A stretch of DNA of 64,000 nucleotides. It comes from Mytilus galloprovincialis. Lineage: Eukaryota > Mollusca > Bivalvia > Mytilida > Mytilidae. The position numbers and the translations under genes were made by a program. Within the stretch, counting starts at the first letter, position 1. Each line of letters begins with the position of its first letter. The notes beneath the pieces are model-generated. The model did no database searches, was not told where the DNA came from, and worked only from the letters and a program-made list of their open reading frames with translations. The stretch lies in the NCBI RefSeq assembly GCF_965363235.1, contig NC_134851.1, positions 58,399,522-58,463,521 of the forward strand, written 5' to 3'. Shown here in pieces: positions 9,571 to 21,708 of this stretch.

Positions 9571-12500
9571 CTTAGTATGCAGGAATACTAGTGTATGAAG
9601 GAAGCTATACACAATTCCAAGCGCAAGGGTTCTTTGTGCTGTCTTTTCGTGAACATTGAATGATAGCCGGACACTTGGAATCTCACATTGGCTTGCAATT
9701 TTTTTTTATTTCTTTAAGTATCAAAAAACATACTTATATAAACATGATAAACGAAACACTTATTGTGTGTCTAGTGTTTAAAAGAAATCTCAACTGTAAT
9801 ATCAAATCCTAAAATGACTGTAGTTGCATTTGGTCGAACATGCGAACATTCATTTTCTAGATTACTTTCTGAAAAGATTGAAACATAATAGTGCCAATGG
9901 AGTAGTATATACATTGTACAAACAAAAGCAGATCAACTCATCATATGTATTTGCTTTTGTTTATTTGTTTATTTGTTTGTTTGTTGTTGTTTTTCTTGGG
10001 GGCGGTGCTTTTCTTTTGTTAATAATTTTCATTTAAGGCGTATCATAAAAGACAAACAGTTCATTCAAAACATATTCAGTCCTTTTGTAAGATTTCGTAT
10101 AGCGGGTTTATTTCACGGGTGTTATATATCGCGATTTTCATTAAATAAATTATACGAAATATTTTGGCAGTTATTTTTAATGCAGATTAAAAACTTTTAT
10201 CTATACCTTTGCATGTTCAATTTTGGTGGAATTCATTTTGGCGATTTTATTCTATCCGCGAAAATAACCAAACATTTACAATACGCGAAAATAACCTGAT
10301 ATATGAAATATGATATAATGTCTACTCATGATTTAATTACAAATTTATCGTTTTAGCTTGTCCTTAATGTAAACACATATTATTTTCAGTCGTTGACAGA
10401 CCTATTGATTATGTTCTGTATGTCATTACATGCATTTATTTGTTTATCTTTTTCCATTTATATTATTGCGCTGTATTCTAGTTCTCAAAAGTAGTATTCA
10501 TATATTTTGCTTTGTATATAAACAATGATTGTGCTTATGAAAACCACCCTGTTCAAAATAATTATTTCATTGTAAGAATTATCCCAAATACCATGTTATA
10601 CTCAAAATAAAAAGATATCGACAAATTTGGTTCAAGATACTTTGTAACATCCCCGAAATGTAACGTCTGATTGGAATTGAAGTGATCCACTCACATATGA
10701 TTGGATAAATTAACATTTTTACAACTAAATATGCCGTAATATCTTTTTAATTTATAAAATTTAAGCTATATAGACATCGGTTTAATATATATTTTTAGTA
10801 CACAAGTCATAACTTTAAAAATAAGATCAAGGTAAACGATCACAGTCATGTTTTAGACAAAGAATGTCACCACATATCTGCTTTTTAATAAATAAAGATA
10901 ACGATATAAACAAATAATCAAATGTTAGTCGCGAAATGTCATGACTGGAATATTTTTGAAAAAAAATTGTTACGTGTCATGTTTGTACAAACTTCTGGAG
11001 AGGGAATTCTGTCTTTTAAAAAATCTGTTGCAATTCATTACTTTTTTTTCTGTAAATATTCAAAACAGGTTTTGTTGAATCACTTAAAACAACAGTTTTT
11101 GTGTGGGGGTATCAATAAACAAAAACGTATTTTCAGTCATAAGACATCAGTTTACGTGTGTATTAATCAATAAACTATATTCTCGCTGGCACCATAAAAA
11201 CTCATGCAGCCAAATAACGTCTACACTTCGATTCAGATATCATTTATGTGTATCCTGTGCGTCTCTTCAACCTTGTTTATATGAGAACGAAGCCACGTTT
11301 GGTAAGACATATAATCGAATTCCTCACAAACTAGTTCATGCAGATTCTGCTCCTCACATGACACCCATCGTAATGCTCATGTAAGTACATACCCGGTAGC
11401 AAGTCTATACCGCTGTGTGTAAGGACACATTTGCATGTTGATATGGTAGCTTTTGCAATGATGGAAGATCTAGTTATTAATCTCTTGTTGAAATTCCAAA
11501 GAAATAAAGAACAGTTCTAAATGTCTGATTATGCTGGATTTTCGCTTTAGTAGGTGTCTAAATAACATTAACGGTATCAATTGCCCTGCACCAGATGCGC
11601 ATTTCGACAGTACATGTCGTGATTGTATATGTTAAGATTCCGAGTGAATTATCAATACCTAATTCATTTATTCCGAAGTGTATAATGTTATGTAATTTAC
11701 ACACAAAAACGTTATGCACGAGAACAACAACATATATTTTCAAGCAGTTAGGAAGAGTGTTTTGCACCATAAAGGTCTTTAAAGATTGTTTTTAACGTTC
11801 ATATCATAACTGTTTCTCTTGGACACAGTTACCCCTTTTCTCTCTTTTCTCCGATTATTTTTTTCTCTGATTAAGCATTTCTATTTTCTCCTTGAAAAAG
11901 ATGTATTACTTTTTTCATGCTCATTATTATCAACGTTTGTTAAAATGGTCTTTTAAAACAACAACCTGCATTTGAATTGAGATCACTTTCTACCGCATTT
12001 ATGTTTACACGCCTATCATCATTGGAATTCGTCTGACATAATAGATAATGTCACCATTTTTATCAGCAAACAGACAGATAAATTACAAACAAAAGGTTAG
12101 AAGATTAAACGTATGTGAAGATACTCAACTGCTTAAATATATGAGTCAGCCATAATATATAACCAGGACATACCATGATTACCAAGTTTAAAAAGAAATT
12201 TATACTAAAACTAATTTTGTAGTTGTGTTTATTTTCTAAATATATGAACACAACTATTTTTGGCGCAACATCAATACCATCCTGGATCTTTTTCTCTACC
12301 ATCAGGGGTCCATTAAGGGATAAAAATACGTTTAGCATTTGTGTTAATATTTAAAACGCTATCAATGTATTAATGTAAGTTAAAAAAAAGTATAAAAAAC
12401 AATATCAGGTCAATGTCATAAGACTATTTAAATTTGTTTAGTATACAGCACGAAACTGTGGATGTGCTCGGTTCAACCGCGGCCTTTCCCAGTTTCTCAG

Positions 12501-12821
12501 TCTCATACAAAACAGTTTATATTGACTTAATATTGTATATACATACGATACATGAAGCTATATAACGTATGTTGTTTGTTATTAAATGATTTATATTTCA
12601 ACCCTTTTCACTTCTAAAGTTCAATCCGACAATCAGCATGTTGGGGAAACCTTCTATTATCTGATATATCTATCATGTTGTTTTTCTCTTAGTTCTAGAT
12701 ATTCAAACTTTGATTTGTTTGATTCAGTAATTTTGGGTTTCCTGTAAAACAAAATATTGAACTAGTTGAAATATGTGCCAATTGGAAACTCCTGAACACT
12801 AACAAGAACCGGCTATATATA
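9571..12821. other. Long non-coding stretch with two repeat scraps
   Basis: No gene seen in 3.2 kb. A reversed scrap of the R2 repeat lies at 11568-11622 ('gcaccagatgcgcatttcgaca'-type wording). At about 11335-11400 there is a diverged piece resembling the retroelement tail at 31080-31180. Open frames in the T-rich part (9824-10299) are low-complexity and unlikely to be coding. Confidence 0.5.
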
Positions 12822-12848
12822 CAGTTGGGTGCAGACCAAGCATTACAT
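12822..12848 (+). repeat. Left terminal inverted repeat
   Basis: 27 bp identical, in reverse complement, to 17877-17903. Preceded by TATATA, so the exact target duplication is read as TA. Confidence 0.9.
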
Positions 12849-13160
12849 AAAGTAAACGCAAGTTAACGCCGCGTGCACATATTTCGTTAGTTAACTTCAA
12901 ATCTCCCGTTTACTAGTAAACGCACGTTTACTATAATTACGTTAACGTGGCTGAAATGGAAATTTCTAATGTCTACCTTAGTAAACGGGCGTTTACTATG
13001 TGTCCGTTTAGTCAGTAGTAAACGGGCGTTTACTTCAGAATTCTTCAAATTTATTTTTACGTGCACTTACAAGTAAATGGGCGTTTAGTACAGATTTTAC
13101 AAGTATATTTTTACGTGCACTTGAAAGTAAACGCACGTTTACTTTTCGCGTTAACTGATT
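12849..13160. repeat. Left subterminal palindrome cluster
   Basis: About six motifs of the form GTAAACG(n)CGTTTAC, each a near-perfect 16-bp palindrome, plus GTTAACG-type variants. Likely binding sites for a transposase or other protein; inference only. Confidence 0.75.
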
Positions 13161-13689
13161 GGGTAAATTTAGAAATAAACTTCAAGTTCATTTGCACATT
13201 TATTTTATAAAAACGACCTTTAGTCTTAATATTTTACGTATATGTGTTTCAAACCAGAACAATTCAAAAACTCTTTTAATTCGAAATATTAAATTACACA
13301 AAATCACTTTCATTAAGTCCATTAACTTTACTGATAGGCAGATTTTCTATATTTTTCTTCCAAAAGTTACATGTTCAAATATCGATACGAAAAGAAAGGT
13401 TATCCGAGACATCGGGAGAATATTTCAATATGATGGGATATAAACATCATGGTTTTTATTGTTTCGTTCCCCATTCATAATTGTCTCTTCGAATTCCTAC
13501 TATAACTCGGGGTATTTAAAACCATTATTTTTAATCGAAATTCACCTTGTTTGCCTTGGATTTACATGATAAGATTCTGTTTTGACAAATGATAAAAAAA
13601 AAGACGTAAATTGTACAGTGTATTGAAAGGGATATCGATAAAGGGTAATATAAGTATGTACATTTGTACCGGTCATCTCGTCAATTTAA

Positions 13690-16600
13690 ATGTTCAAATA
13701 TTGTTATCTTTACATGGATATAATAAACTAATTTACTATGCAGCTATATATAGTGCTAATATGGTCTGTTTTGGTTAAAATTCGAGTCAGTCTGAGGTTA
13801 GAAAACTACTAAAATTTCAATATTTTGAATAAAAAGTACATGCTGGCACTCTAAATTGATACAAACAAAATTTTTTAGTCATAATATTCAAATATTGCTA
13901 CCTTTTTCATTATACAATCAATCCTTACATGAAAATATAACTCATGTACTATGCAGCTATATAGATTTACATAATAGAATGCTTATATGGTCAGTTTTGG
14001 TTGTTGCGAACAAATAATCTTATTATATGAGTCAGTCTGAGGTATGAAAACTACTGAATTTTTTTATGATTCAATATTTTGAATAAAAAAGTACATGCTG
14101 GCACTCTAAATTGATGCGAACAAAATTTTTTAGTCATAATATTCAAAAATTGCTACCTATTTTCTTATACAATCAATCCTTACATAAAAATATAACTCAT
14201 TTACTATGCGGCTATATAGATTTACATAATTAAATGCTTATATGGTCAGTTTTTGTTGTTGCGGACAAATAATTTTATTATATGAGTCAGTCTGAGGTAT
14301 GAAAACTACTGAATTTGGTTTATGATTCAATATTTTGAATAAAATAAGGACATGCTGGCCCTCTAAATTGATGCGAACAAAATTTTTTAGTCATAATATT
14401 CAAATATTGCTACGTATTTTCTGATACAATCAATCCTTACATGAAAATATAACTCATTTACTATGCAGCTATATAGATTTACATAATAGAATGCTTATAT
14501 GGTCAGTTTGGTTGTTGCGGACAAAAAAATTTATTATATGAGTCAGTCTGAGGTATGAAAACTACTGAAGTTTGTTTATGATTCAATATTTTGAATAAAA
14601 AAAGGACATGCTGGCCCTTTAAATTGATGCGAACAAATTTTTTTCATTCATAATATTCAAATATTGCTACCTATTTTATTATACAATCAATCATTACATG
14701 AAAATATAACTCATTTACTATGCGGCTATATAGATTTACATAATTAAATGCTCATATAGTCAGTTTTGGTTGTTGCGGACAAATAATTTTATTATATGAG
14801 TCAGTCTGAGGTATGAAAACTACTGAATTTTGTTTACGATTCAATATTTTGAATAAAAAAAGGACATGCTGGCCCTCTAAATTGATGCGAACAAAATTTT
14901 TTATTCATAATATTCAAATATTGCTGGCCCTCTAAATTGATGCGAACAAAATTTTTTAGTCATAATATTCAAATATTGCTACCTATTTTATTATATAATC
15001 AATCCATACATGAAAATATAACTCATTTACTATGCGGCTATATAGATTTAAATACTAGAATGCTTATATGGTCAGTTTTGGTTGTTGCGGACAAATAATT
15101 TTATTATATGAGTCAGTCTGAGGTATGAAAACTACTGAATTTTGTTTACGATTCAATATTTTGAATAAAAAAAGGACATGCTGGCCCTCTAAATTGATGC
15201 GAACAAAATTTTTTATTCATAATATTCAAATATTGCTACCTATTTTTTTATACAATCAATCATTACATGAAAATATAACTCATGTACTATGCGGCTATAT
15301 AGATTTAAATACTAGAATGCTTATATGGTCAGTTTTTGTTGTTGCAGACAAATAATTTTATTATATCAGTCAGTCTGAGGTATGAAAACTACTGAATTTG
15401 GTTAACGATTCAATATTTTGAATAAAAAAGGGACATGCTGGCAACCTAAATTGATGCGAACAAAATTTTTTAGTCATAATATTTAAATATTGCTACCTAT
15501 TTTATTATACAATCAATCATTACATGAAAATATAACTCATTTACTATGCGGCTATATAGATTTAAATACTAGAATGCTTATATGGTCAGTTTTGGTTGTT
15601 GCAGACAAATAATTTTATTATATGAGTCAGTCTGAGGTATGAAAACTACTGAATTTGGTTTACGATTCAATATTTTGAATAAAAAAGGGACATGCTGGCA
15701 ACCTAAATTGATGCGAACAAAATTTTTTAGTCATAATATTCAAATATTGCTACCTATTTTATTATACAATCAATCCTTATATGAAAATATAACTCATGTA
15801 CTATGCAGCTTTATAGATTTACATACAAGAATGCTTATATGGTCAGTTTTGGTTGTTGCGAACAAATAATTTTATTATATGAGTCAGTCTGAGGTATGAA
15901 AACTACTGAACTTTTTTATGATTCAATATTTTGAATAAAAAAGTACATGCTGGCACTCTAAATTGATGCGAACAAAATTTTTTAGTCATAATATTCAAAT
16001 ATTGCTACCTATTTTCTTATACAATCAATCCTTACATAAAAATATAACTCATTTACTATGCGGCTATATAGATTTACATAATTAAATGCTTATATGGTCA
16101 GTTTGTGTTGTTGCCGACAAATAATTTTATTATATGAGTCAGTCTGAGGTATGAAAACTACTGAATTTTGTTTATGATTCAATATTTTGAATAAAAAAAG
16201 GACATGCTGGCCCTCTAAATTGATGCGAACAAAATGTTTTAGTCATAATATTCAAATATTGCTACCTATTTTATTATACAATCAATCCATACATGAAAAT
16301 ATAACTCATTTACTATGCGGCTATATAGATTTAAATACTAGAATGCTTATATGGTCAGTTTTGGTTGTTGCGGACAAATAATTTTATTATATGAGTCAGT
16401 CTGAGGTATGAAAACTACTGAATTTTGTTTACGATTCAATATTTTGAAAAAAAAAAGACATGCTAACACTCTAAATGGATGCGAGTAAATTTTTTTAGTC
16501 ATAATACTCAAATACTGCTATCTCTTTCATTATACAATCAATTCTTACATGAAAATATAACTCATTTACTATGCCGCTATATAGATTTAAATACTAGAAT

Positions 16601-17410
16601 GCTTATATGGTCAGTTTTGGTTGTTGCGGACAAATAATTTTATTATATGAGTCAGTCTGAGGTATGAAAACTACTGAATTTTGTTTACGATTCAATATTT
16701 TGAATAAAAAAGTACATGCTGGCACTCTATATTGATGCGAACCAAATTTTTTAGTCATAATATTCAAATATTGCTACCTATTTTCTTATACAATCAATTC
16801 TTACATGAAAATATATCTCATTTACTGTGCGGCTATATAGATTTACATAATGAAATGCTTATTTGGTCAGTTTTGAGTGTTGCGGACAAATAATTTTATT
16901 ATACGAGTCAGTCTAAGGTAAGAAAACGATTGAATTTTGTTTGAGATTCAATATTTTGAATGAAAAAGGACATGCTGTCACTCTAAATTGATGCAAAAAA
17001 ATAAATTATGTCATTATATTTAAATATTGCTTCCTTTTTTATCATACAATCAATCTTTATATCAAAATATAACTCATTTACTATGCCGGCTATATAGATT
17101 TACATAATAAATTGCTTATATGGTCAGTTTTGGTGTTGCAAACAAATAATCATATATTACGAGTTAGTCTGATGTATGAAAACTACTGAATTTTGTTTAC
17201 TATTCAATATTTTAAATAAAAAGAGGTCATGTCCGTCAGGCTGGTACAAAAATTGCTGTCAATTGTTACGTACAATGTATTATATGGTCAATTATGGCAT
17301 GAAAATATAACTGAATTACTTCTATATAGAATAAGATAACTTGTTAAGAGGTAAATATTGTCAGTTTTGGTTAATGATATCAATTTTGTTTTACGAGTCA
17401 GTCTGTCTAA
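13690..17410 (+). repeat. 256-bp satellite array, about 14 units
   Basis: The marker phrase GAGTCAGTCTGAGGTATGAA recurs with starts of its GGTAT at 14041, 14296, 14552, 14810, 15122, 15379, 15636, 15893, 16148, 16405, 16661 and 16917, with degraded units on either side (13796, 17173). Spacing is 255-258 bp except one 312-bp step, where about 55 bp of the unit is duplicated (near 14885-14990). Central units are most alike and edge units most diverged, the usual pattern for arrays kept uniform by unequal exchange. Open frames of 64-76 codons in three units are chance products of the repeat. Confidence 0.9.
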
Positions 17411-17584
17411 GATAACCAAGAAATTTACTATAATTATTGTTCAATTAAATACAAATGTGTGACATTTTTAAATAACTTTTATCGTCAATATGTCAAGCAG
17501 AAATGACCGGTTGGTCAATTAATTTTGATGTTCCTTATCATTTCATATTTTAGGTCAGTGTATCCAGGTTACGATGACAATCTG

Positions 17585-17876
17585 CGTTAACGGCCGTTTA
17601 CTACAAACAGTAAACGCGCGTTTATACTTTTTAGGAAAATAGAAGACGCGCATTTTTTCACGTTAACGCGGAGGTAAACGGGAAAGTAAACGCCCGTTTA
17701 CTCTTTACAAAATTAGAAGACGCGCCGTTTTTGCGTTAACGCGGAGGTAAACGCGAAAGTAAACGCCCGTTTACTTTTAATGTCTACTGCAATTTCGGAG
17801 TTAACGCACAGTTAACGCGGCGTTTACATGAAGTGCACGCGAGTAAACGCCGCGTTAACTTTTTCGGCCCGTCTAC
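17585..17876. repeat. Right subterminal palindrome cluster
   Basis: Several GTAAACGCnCGTTTAC palindromes and GTTAACGCGG repeats, including two nearly identical 70-bp stretches (about 17640-17700 and 17710-17775). It mirrors the left cluster in kind but not base for base. Confidence 0.75.
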
Positions 17877-17903
17877 ATGTAATGCTTGGTCTGCACCCAA
17901 CTG
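17877..17903 (-). repeat. Right terminal inverted repeat
   Basis: Reverse complement of 12822-12848 over 27 bp, followed by TA. Confidence 0.9.
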
Positions 17904-18055
17904 TAAGTTATATATCAAAAACTTTAAAATTGTGCAAAAAACATAAAAGAATGCTAGTAAAAAATAGTATATCTTGGGAGTTTCAAGGTACACTTTTTTT
18001 TTGGTGTTTCAACAGAAAAAGTTTGAATTTTGAGATTACATGAATTAAATAGTTT

Positions 18056-19270
18056 TCCAAGGTACCAGGATTATAATTCAGTACGTCAGACGCGCGTTTC
18101 GTCTAGAGAAGAGTCATCAGTGACACTCATATCAAAATATTTACAAAGTCAAACAAGTACAAAATATAAGAGCATTGATGATCAAAATTATAAAAAGTCG
18201 TGCCAAATATGGCTACCTTAATCTATGCTTGGGATAAGAAAATCCTTAGAACCAGGCTTATAATTTAGTACGCCAGACGCGCGTTTTGTCTACATAAGAC
18301 TCATCAGTGACGCTCATATCAAATTTTATTAAGCCAAACAAGTACATAGTTGAAGAAGCATTGACGTTCAAAATTCCAAAAAGGTTGTGCCAGATAATGC
18401 TTTGGTAACTTATGCCTGGGATAAGATTTTTTCGAAAAATTCAGAAAATTGTAAACAGGAAATTTATAAAAAAAAAAAGGACCACATTATTGATATTCAT
18501 GTCAACACCGAAGTGTTAACTACTGGGTTGGTGATGCCCTCAGGGACGAAACGTCCACCAGCAGTGGCATCGACCCAGTGGTTTAAATAGTTATCAAAGG
18601 TACAAGGATTATAATTTAGTACGCCAGATGCGAGTTTCATCTACATAAGATTCATCAGTGACGCTCATATCTAAATATTCATGAGGACAAACAAGTACAA
18701 AATCGAAGAGATTGATGAATCAAAATTCTAAAAAGATGTGCCAAATAAGCTCAGGTAATTTATGTCTTGGATAAGACAATCCTTAGTTTTTCGAAAAATG
18801 AAAGTTTTGTAAACAGGAAATTAAAAAAAAAATGACCACATTATTGATATATGTCAACACCGACGTGTTAACTACTGGGCTGGTGATACACTCTGGAACG
18901 AAACGTCCGACAGCAGTGATATCAACCCAGTGGTTTAAATAGTTATCAAAGGTACCAGGATTATAATTAAGTACGCCAGACGCGCGTTTCGTGTACATAA
19001 GACTCACCAGAGCTCCTATCAAAATATGTATTAAGCCAAACAAGTACAAAGTTGTAGAACATTGATGCTCCATAATTTAAAAAAAATGTGCCAAATACAG
19101 CTAAGGTTATCAATGCATGGGATAAGAAAATCCTTTCTTTTTCGAAAGTTCAAAGTTTTGTAAACAGGAATTTTATAAAAAAAAATGACCAAATTATTGA
19201 TATTCATGTCAACATCGAAGTGTTGACTACTGGGCTGATGATACCATCGGGGACGAAACGGAAACTACTA
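18056..19270 (-). repeat. R1 repeat, tandem array (3 full units and a partial)
   Basis: R1 is a repeat of about 350 bp recognised by 'gagcgtcactgatgagtc', 'gacgaaacgcgcgtctggcg' and 'aatcctggtacctttgata'. Here it is reversed, with unit starts near 18056, 18247, 18597 and 18948. Each full unit also holds 'accactgggtcgatgcc..tgctggtgga' reversed. No coding capacity. Confidence 0.85.
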
Positions 19271-20028
19271 ACATTTTAAAATTCTTCATACAAAATGAAA
19301 GGGATTGTTCACTAGCTATTCATGTTCATTATTTCGGTTTTATGAAGGAATGTTGTACATTTTAGTAGCTATTTATAAAAATGGAAAATTCGAGAGGGAA
19401 TTAAGACCAACGGTTGTCAATCTTTCTAAATTGAATTTGTTTAGGTCTTACTGTGAAACTATAGTATATACCACATGTGTATCTTCGTGTTTTGGAATAG
19501 TCAATGCTAACGAAAAATGTGTCACAGATATTGCTCTGGTTGGACCGAGAATCAAACTGAATAGATTTATTGCAATGTGTGTTTTGTTCCCTGGTACATT
19601 GATGTACGAGGTTCATGTTATAGTCTCATGAAGTCTCGGAAGGTGTGACATCACGATCTTGATAGATTGCATTTAGTCTTTGTTAAATATGGGTTATGTA
19701 CAGTTTATCAGATATTGTATATACATGTAGTTTATTTAAGTTATATGCGACTGAATAACTTTTATAGATATATTCTAGTTTTATAGCGCTCACCCTCTCA
19801 CTTTGGTGACAGCTTCATCAAAATCCGTTATATTTACAATGAACAAAATATGAATACAGCAGTCATCATCGTGTATCAATTTTAAAAGGAACAATGTAAC
19901 TGAACATAAAACATCTATCTACAAACACATTCATTGATTTGCGTGTCTGACGTCAAAAAAATTGTATACGTCACATATATTTGTCGTTCAACGTAGCATA
20001 CAGAGTTAACAAATCAAGAACAAATTTA
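19271..20028. other. Non-coding spacer
   Basis: An open frame at 19305-19631 begins with TTG and has no recognisable domain; its first ATG would give about 93 residues. I do not support it as a gene. The rest is AT-rich. Confidence 0.35.
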
Positions 20029-20396
20029 CGTTTTGATCACTTAAGGGACAACGAGATATCATTAGAAAAAAAATCAATGTAAGCACTTGAGAATAGTTTA
20101 TAAAAAACAGAAAAATCGTTCCGAATATTATAAAGATAATTGAATAAATCACGTATACCTTTTGTATAATTACTTATTTAATAAAAACACATTTATTTTG
20201 TTTTAAATAATGAAGTATCGTGTTGATAACACTATTTGAGAACCAACCCAAATATACCTCATTTGACATAATCTTCGATTTACTGTAACTAGTAACATAC
20301 ATATTCAAATTTAGATAAGAGATAACTTGTGTAAATAGGGAGCGGTGTTTATGTATGAGAAGACATGATCTTTGCAATAGACACAATGTAAGTATT
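20029..20396 (+). repeat. Duplicated block D1, first copy
   Basis: About 370 bp ('acgttttgatcacttaaggg' to 'cacaatgtaagt') closely matches 31968-32333 in the same orientation with scattered substitutions and small indels. Non-coding in both copies. Either a dispersed repeat or a scrap of local duplication. Confidence 0.8.
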
Positions 20397-20559
20397 AAGG
20401 TATTATGTTGTTATAAGTAATACAAGCAAAATATACACAATATTTTTCGTGCAATAGTTGCATGTTACTATAAATTGTTGAAAATACCAACAATTTTCAT
20501 TTGATATTAATTCAAACCTTTGATATATAAAATTATAAGAATGAAAGGAGTGATATTTA

Positions 20560-21218
20560 GGGCATGAAAATACGGATTGTTTGTGTTATTAAAATTTGCT
20601 GTTACAAAATATTAGAAAAATATTTTAAATTAAGGAATGTATCTCCCTCGTGCAAAGCTCTGATTCCTTTCACTGATTTGGCTATACTTTTTGGACCTTT
20701 TGGATTATAGCTCTTCATTTTTTATATCAGCTTTGGATTTCAAAAAATTTGGCCACGAGCATCACTGAAGAGACATGTATTGTCAAAAAGCGCATCTGGT
20801 GCAAAAAATCGGTACCGTTAATTTTGTTACTACCACTGGGTCGATGCCTCTGCTGGTGGACTATTAGTCCCCGAGGGTATCACCAGCCCAGTAGCCAGTA
20901 CTTCGGTACTGGCGTGCAAATACGGATTGTTTGTGTTATTAAAATTTGCTGTTACGAAATATTAGAAATTATTTTTAATTAAGGAATGTATCTCCCTCAT
21001 GCAAAGCTCTGATTCCTTTCACTGATTTGGCTATACTTTTTGGACCTTTTGGATTATAGCTCTTCATCTTTTATATAAGCTTTGGATTTCAAATATTTTG
21101 GCCACGAGCATCACTGAAGAGACATGTATTGTCGAAATGCGCATCTGGTGCAACAAATTGGTACCGTTAATTTTATTACTACCACTGGGTCGATGCCTCT
21201 GCTGGTGGACTATTAGTC
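20560..21218 (+). repeat. R2 repeat, tandem pair
   Basis: Two units of about 350 bp starting near 20566 and 20916 ('aaatacggattgtttgtg'), each holding 'catcactgaagagacatg' and 'accactgggtcgatgcctct'. The last module is shared with R1, so R1 and R2 are mosaics. Scraps occur at 11568-11622 (reversed) and 40970-41035. Confidence 0.8.
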
Positions 21219-21334
21219 AACAACAACTTAAATGTGGACATATGTCACACAAAGAAATCAGCATTACGAAAATATCAATGTCAAAATCAATGTATGCCAC
21301 GATCAGTATCAATTCCGAAGCTTGATAAATGATT

Positions 21335-21708
21335 TATAACGTTGATCGAAATATAATATATGACTGTTATGTCGGCGTACCGGTAATAAGTATAACATTA
21401 CTGCAATAAATAAGTGGTTGTCTCTTTCGCAGCTAAAAACAATGCACAATTGCAGAAAAAGACAGTTACAAAACAAATGTAGCTGTACTTTGTTTCAATT
21501 CATTATATTTCTTAGCCTCGTACACATCTAGCTGATATTCAAAGATACTGAACAGTTATTGTCTGTATATCTAGATATGGTCGAGGTGGCGAATTTGTTT
21601 CTCGTTTGGGTTTTAGCTTAATTCTTTTTTTTTATTGATCAGCAGACATGTGCGTTCTTTATATGTGACGTTATTAGACATTACCGCATTTTTCGTGACG
21701 TCACAATT
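21335..21708 (+). repeat. Duplicated block D2, gene 2 side
   Basis: Matches 35945-36305 upstream of gene 3 ('ataacattact...aaataa', 'ctttcgcagctaaaaacaat', 'cctcgtacacatctagctga', 'gatcagcagac'), ending in a TGACGTCA palindrome at 21696-21703. It is the outer edge of the duplication unit that produced genes 2 and 3. Confidence 0.75.

Larger units (their letters stand above)
12822..17903. mobile_element. TIR element carrying a satellite array
   Basis: The two ends are perfect inverted repeats for 27 bp, beginning CAGTTGGGTGCAGACCAAGC, at 12822-12848 and 17877-17903. TA borders both sides (12820-12821, 17904-17905), which with the CAGT start fits Tc1/mariner-type insertion. Inside each end (12849-13160 and 17585-17876) are clusters of palindromes of the form GTAAACGnnCGTTTAC and GTTAACG repeats. 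The interior is a 256-bp satellite. There is no transposase frame, so it is non-autonomous. Elements with central tandem repeats are known in bivalves (for example the pearl group), but those are not described with this TIR and TA pattern as far as I can recall. Confidence 0.85.

Noticed and set aside
9824-10299. Two overlapping hydrophobic frames
   Set aside because: Made of T-rich low-complexity sequence; hydrophobicity is expected from poly-T codons.
15125-16381. Three similar open frames of 64-76 codons (MKTTEF... type)
   Set aside because: They fall in the 256-bp satellite at the same phase; most units do not keep the frame, and the composition is that of AT-rich repeat.
19305-19631. 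A 108-codon plus-strand frame
   Set aside because: No ATG at the start, no motif, lies between repeat blocks.
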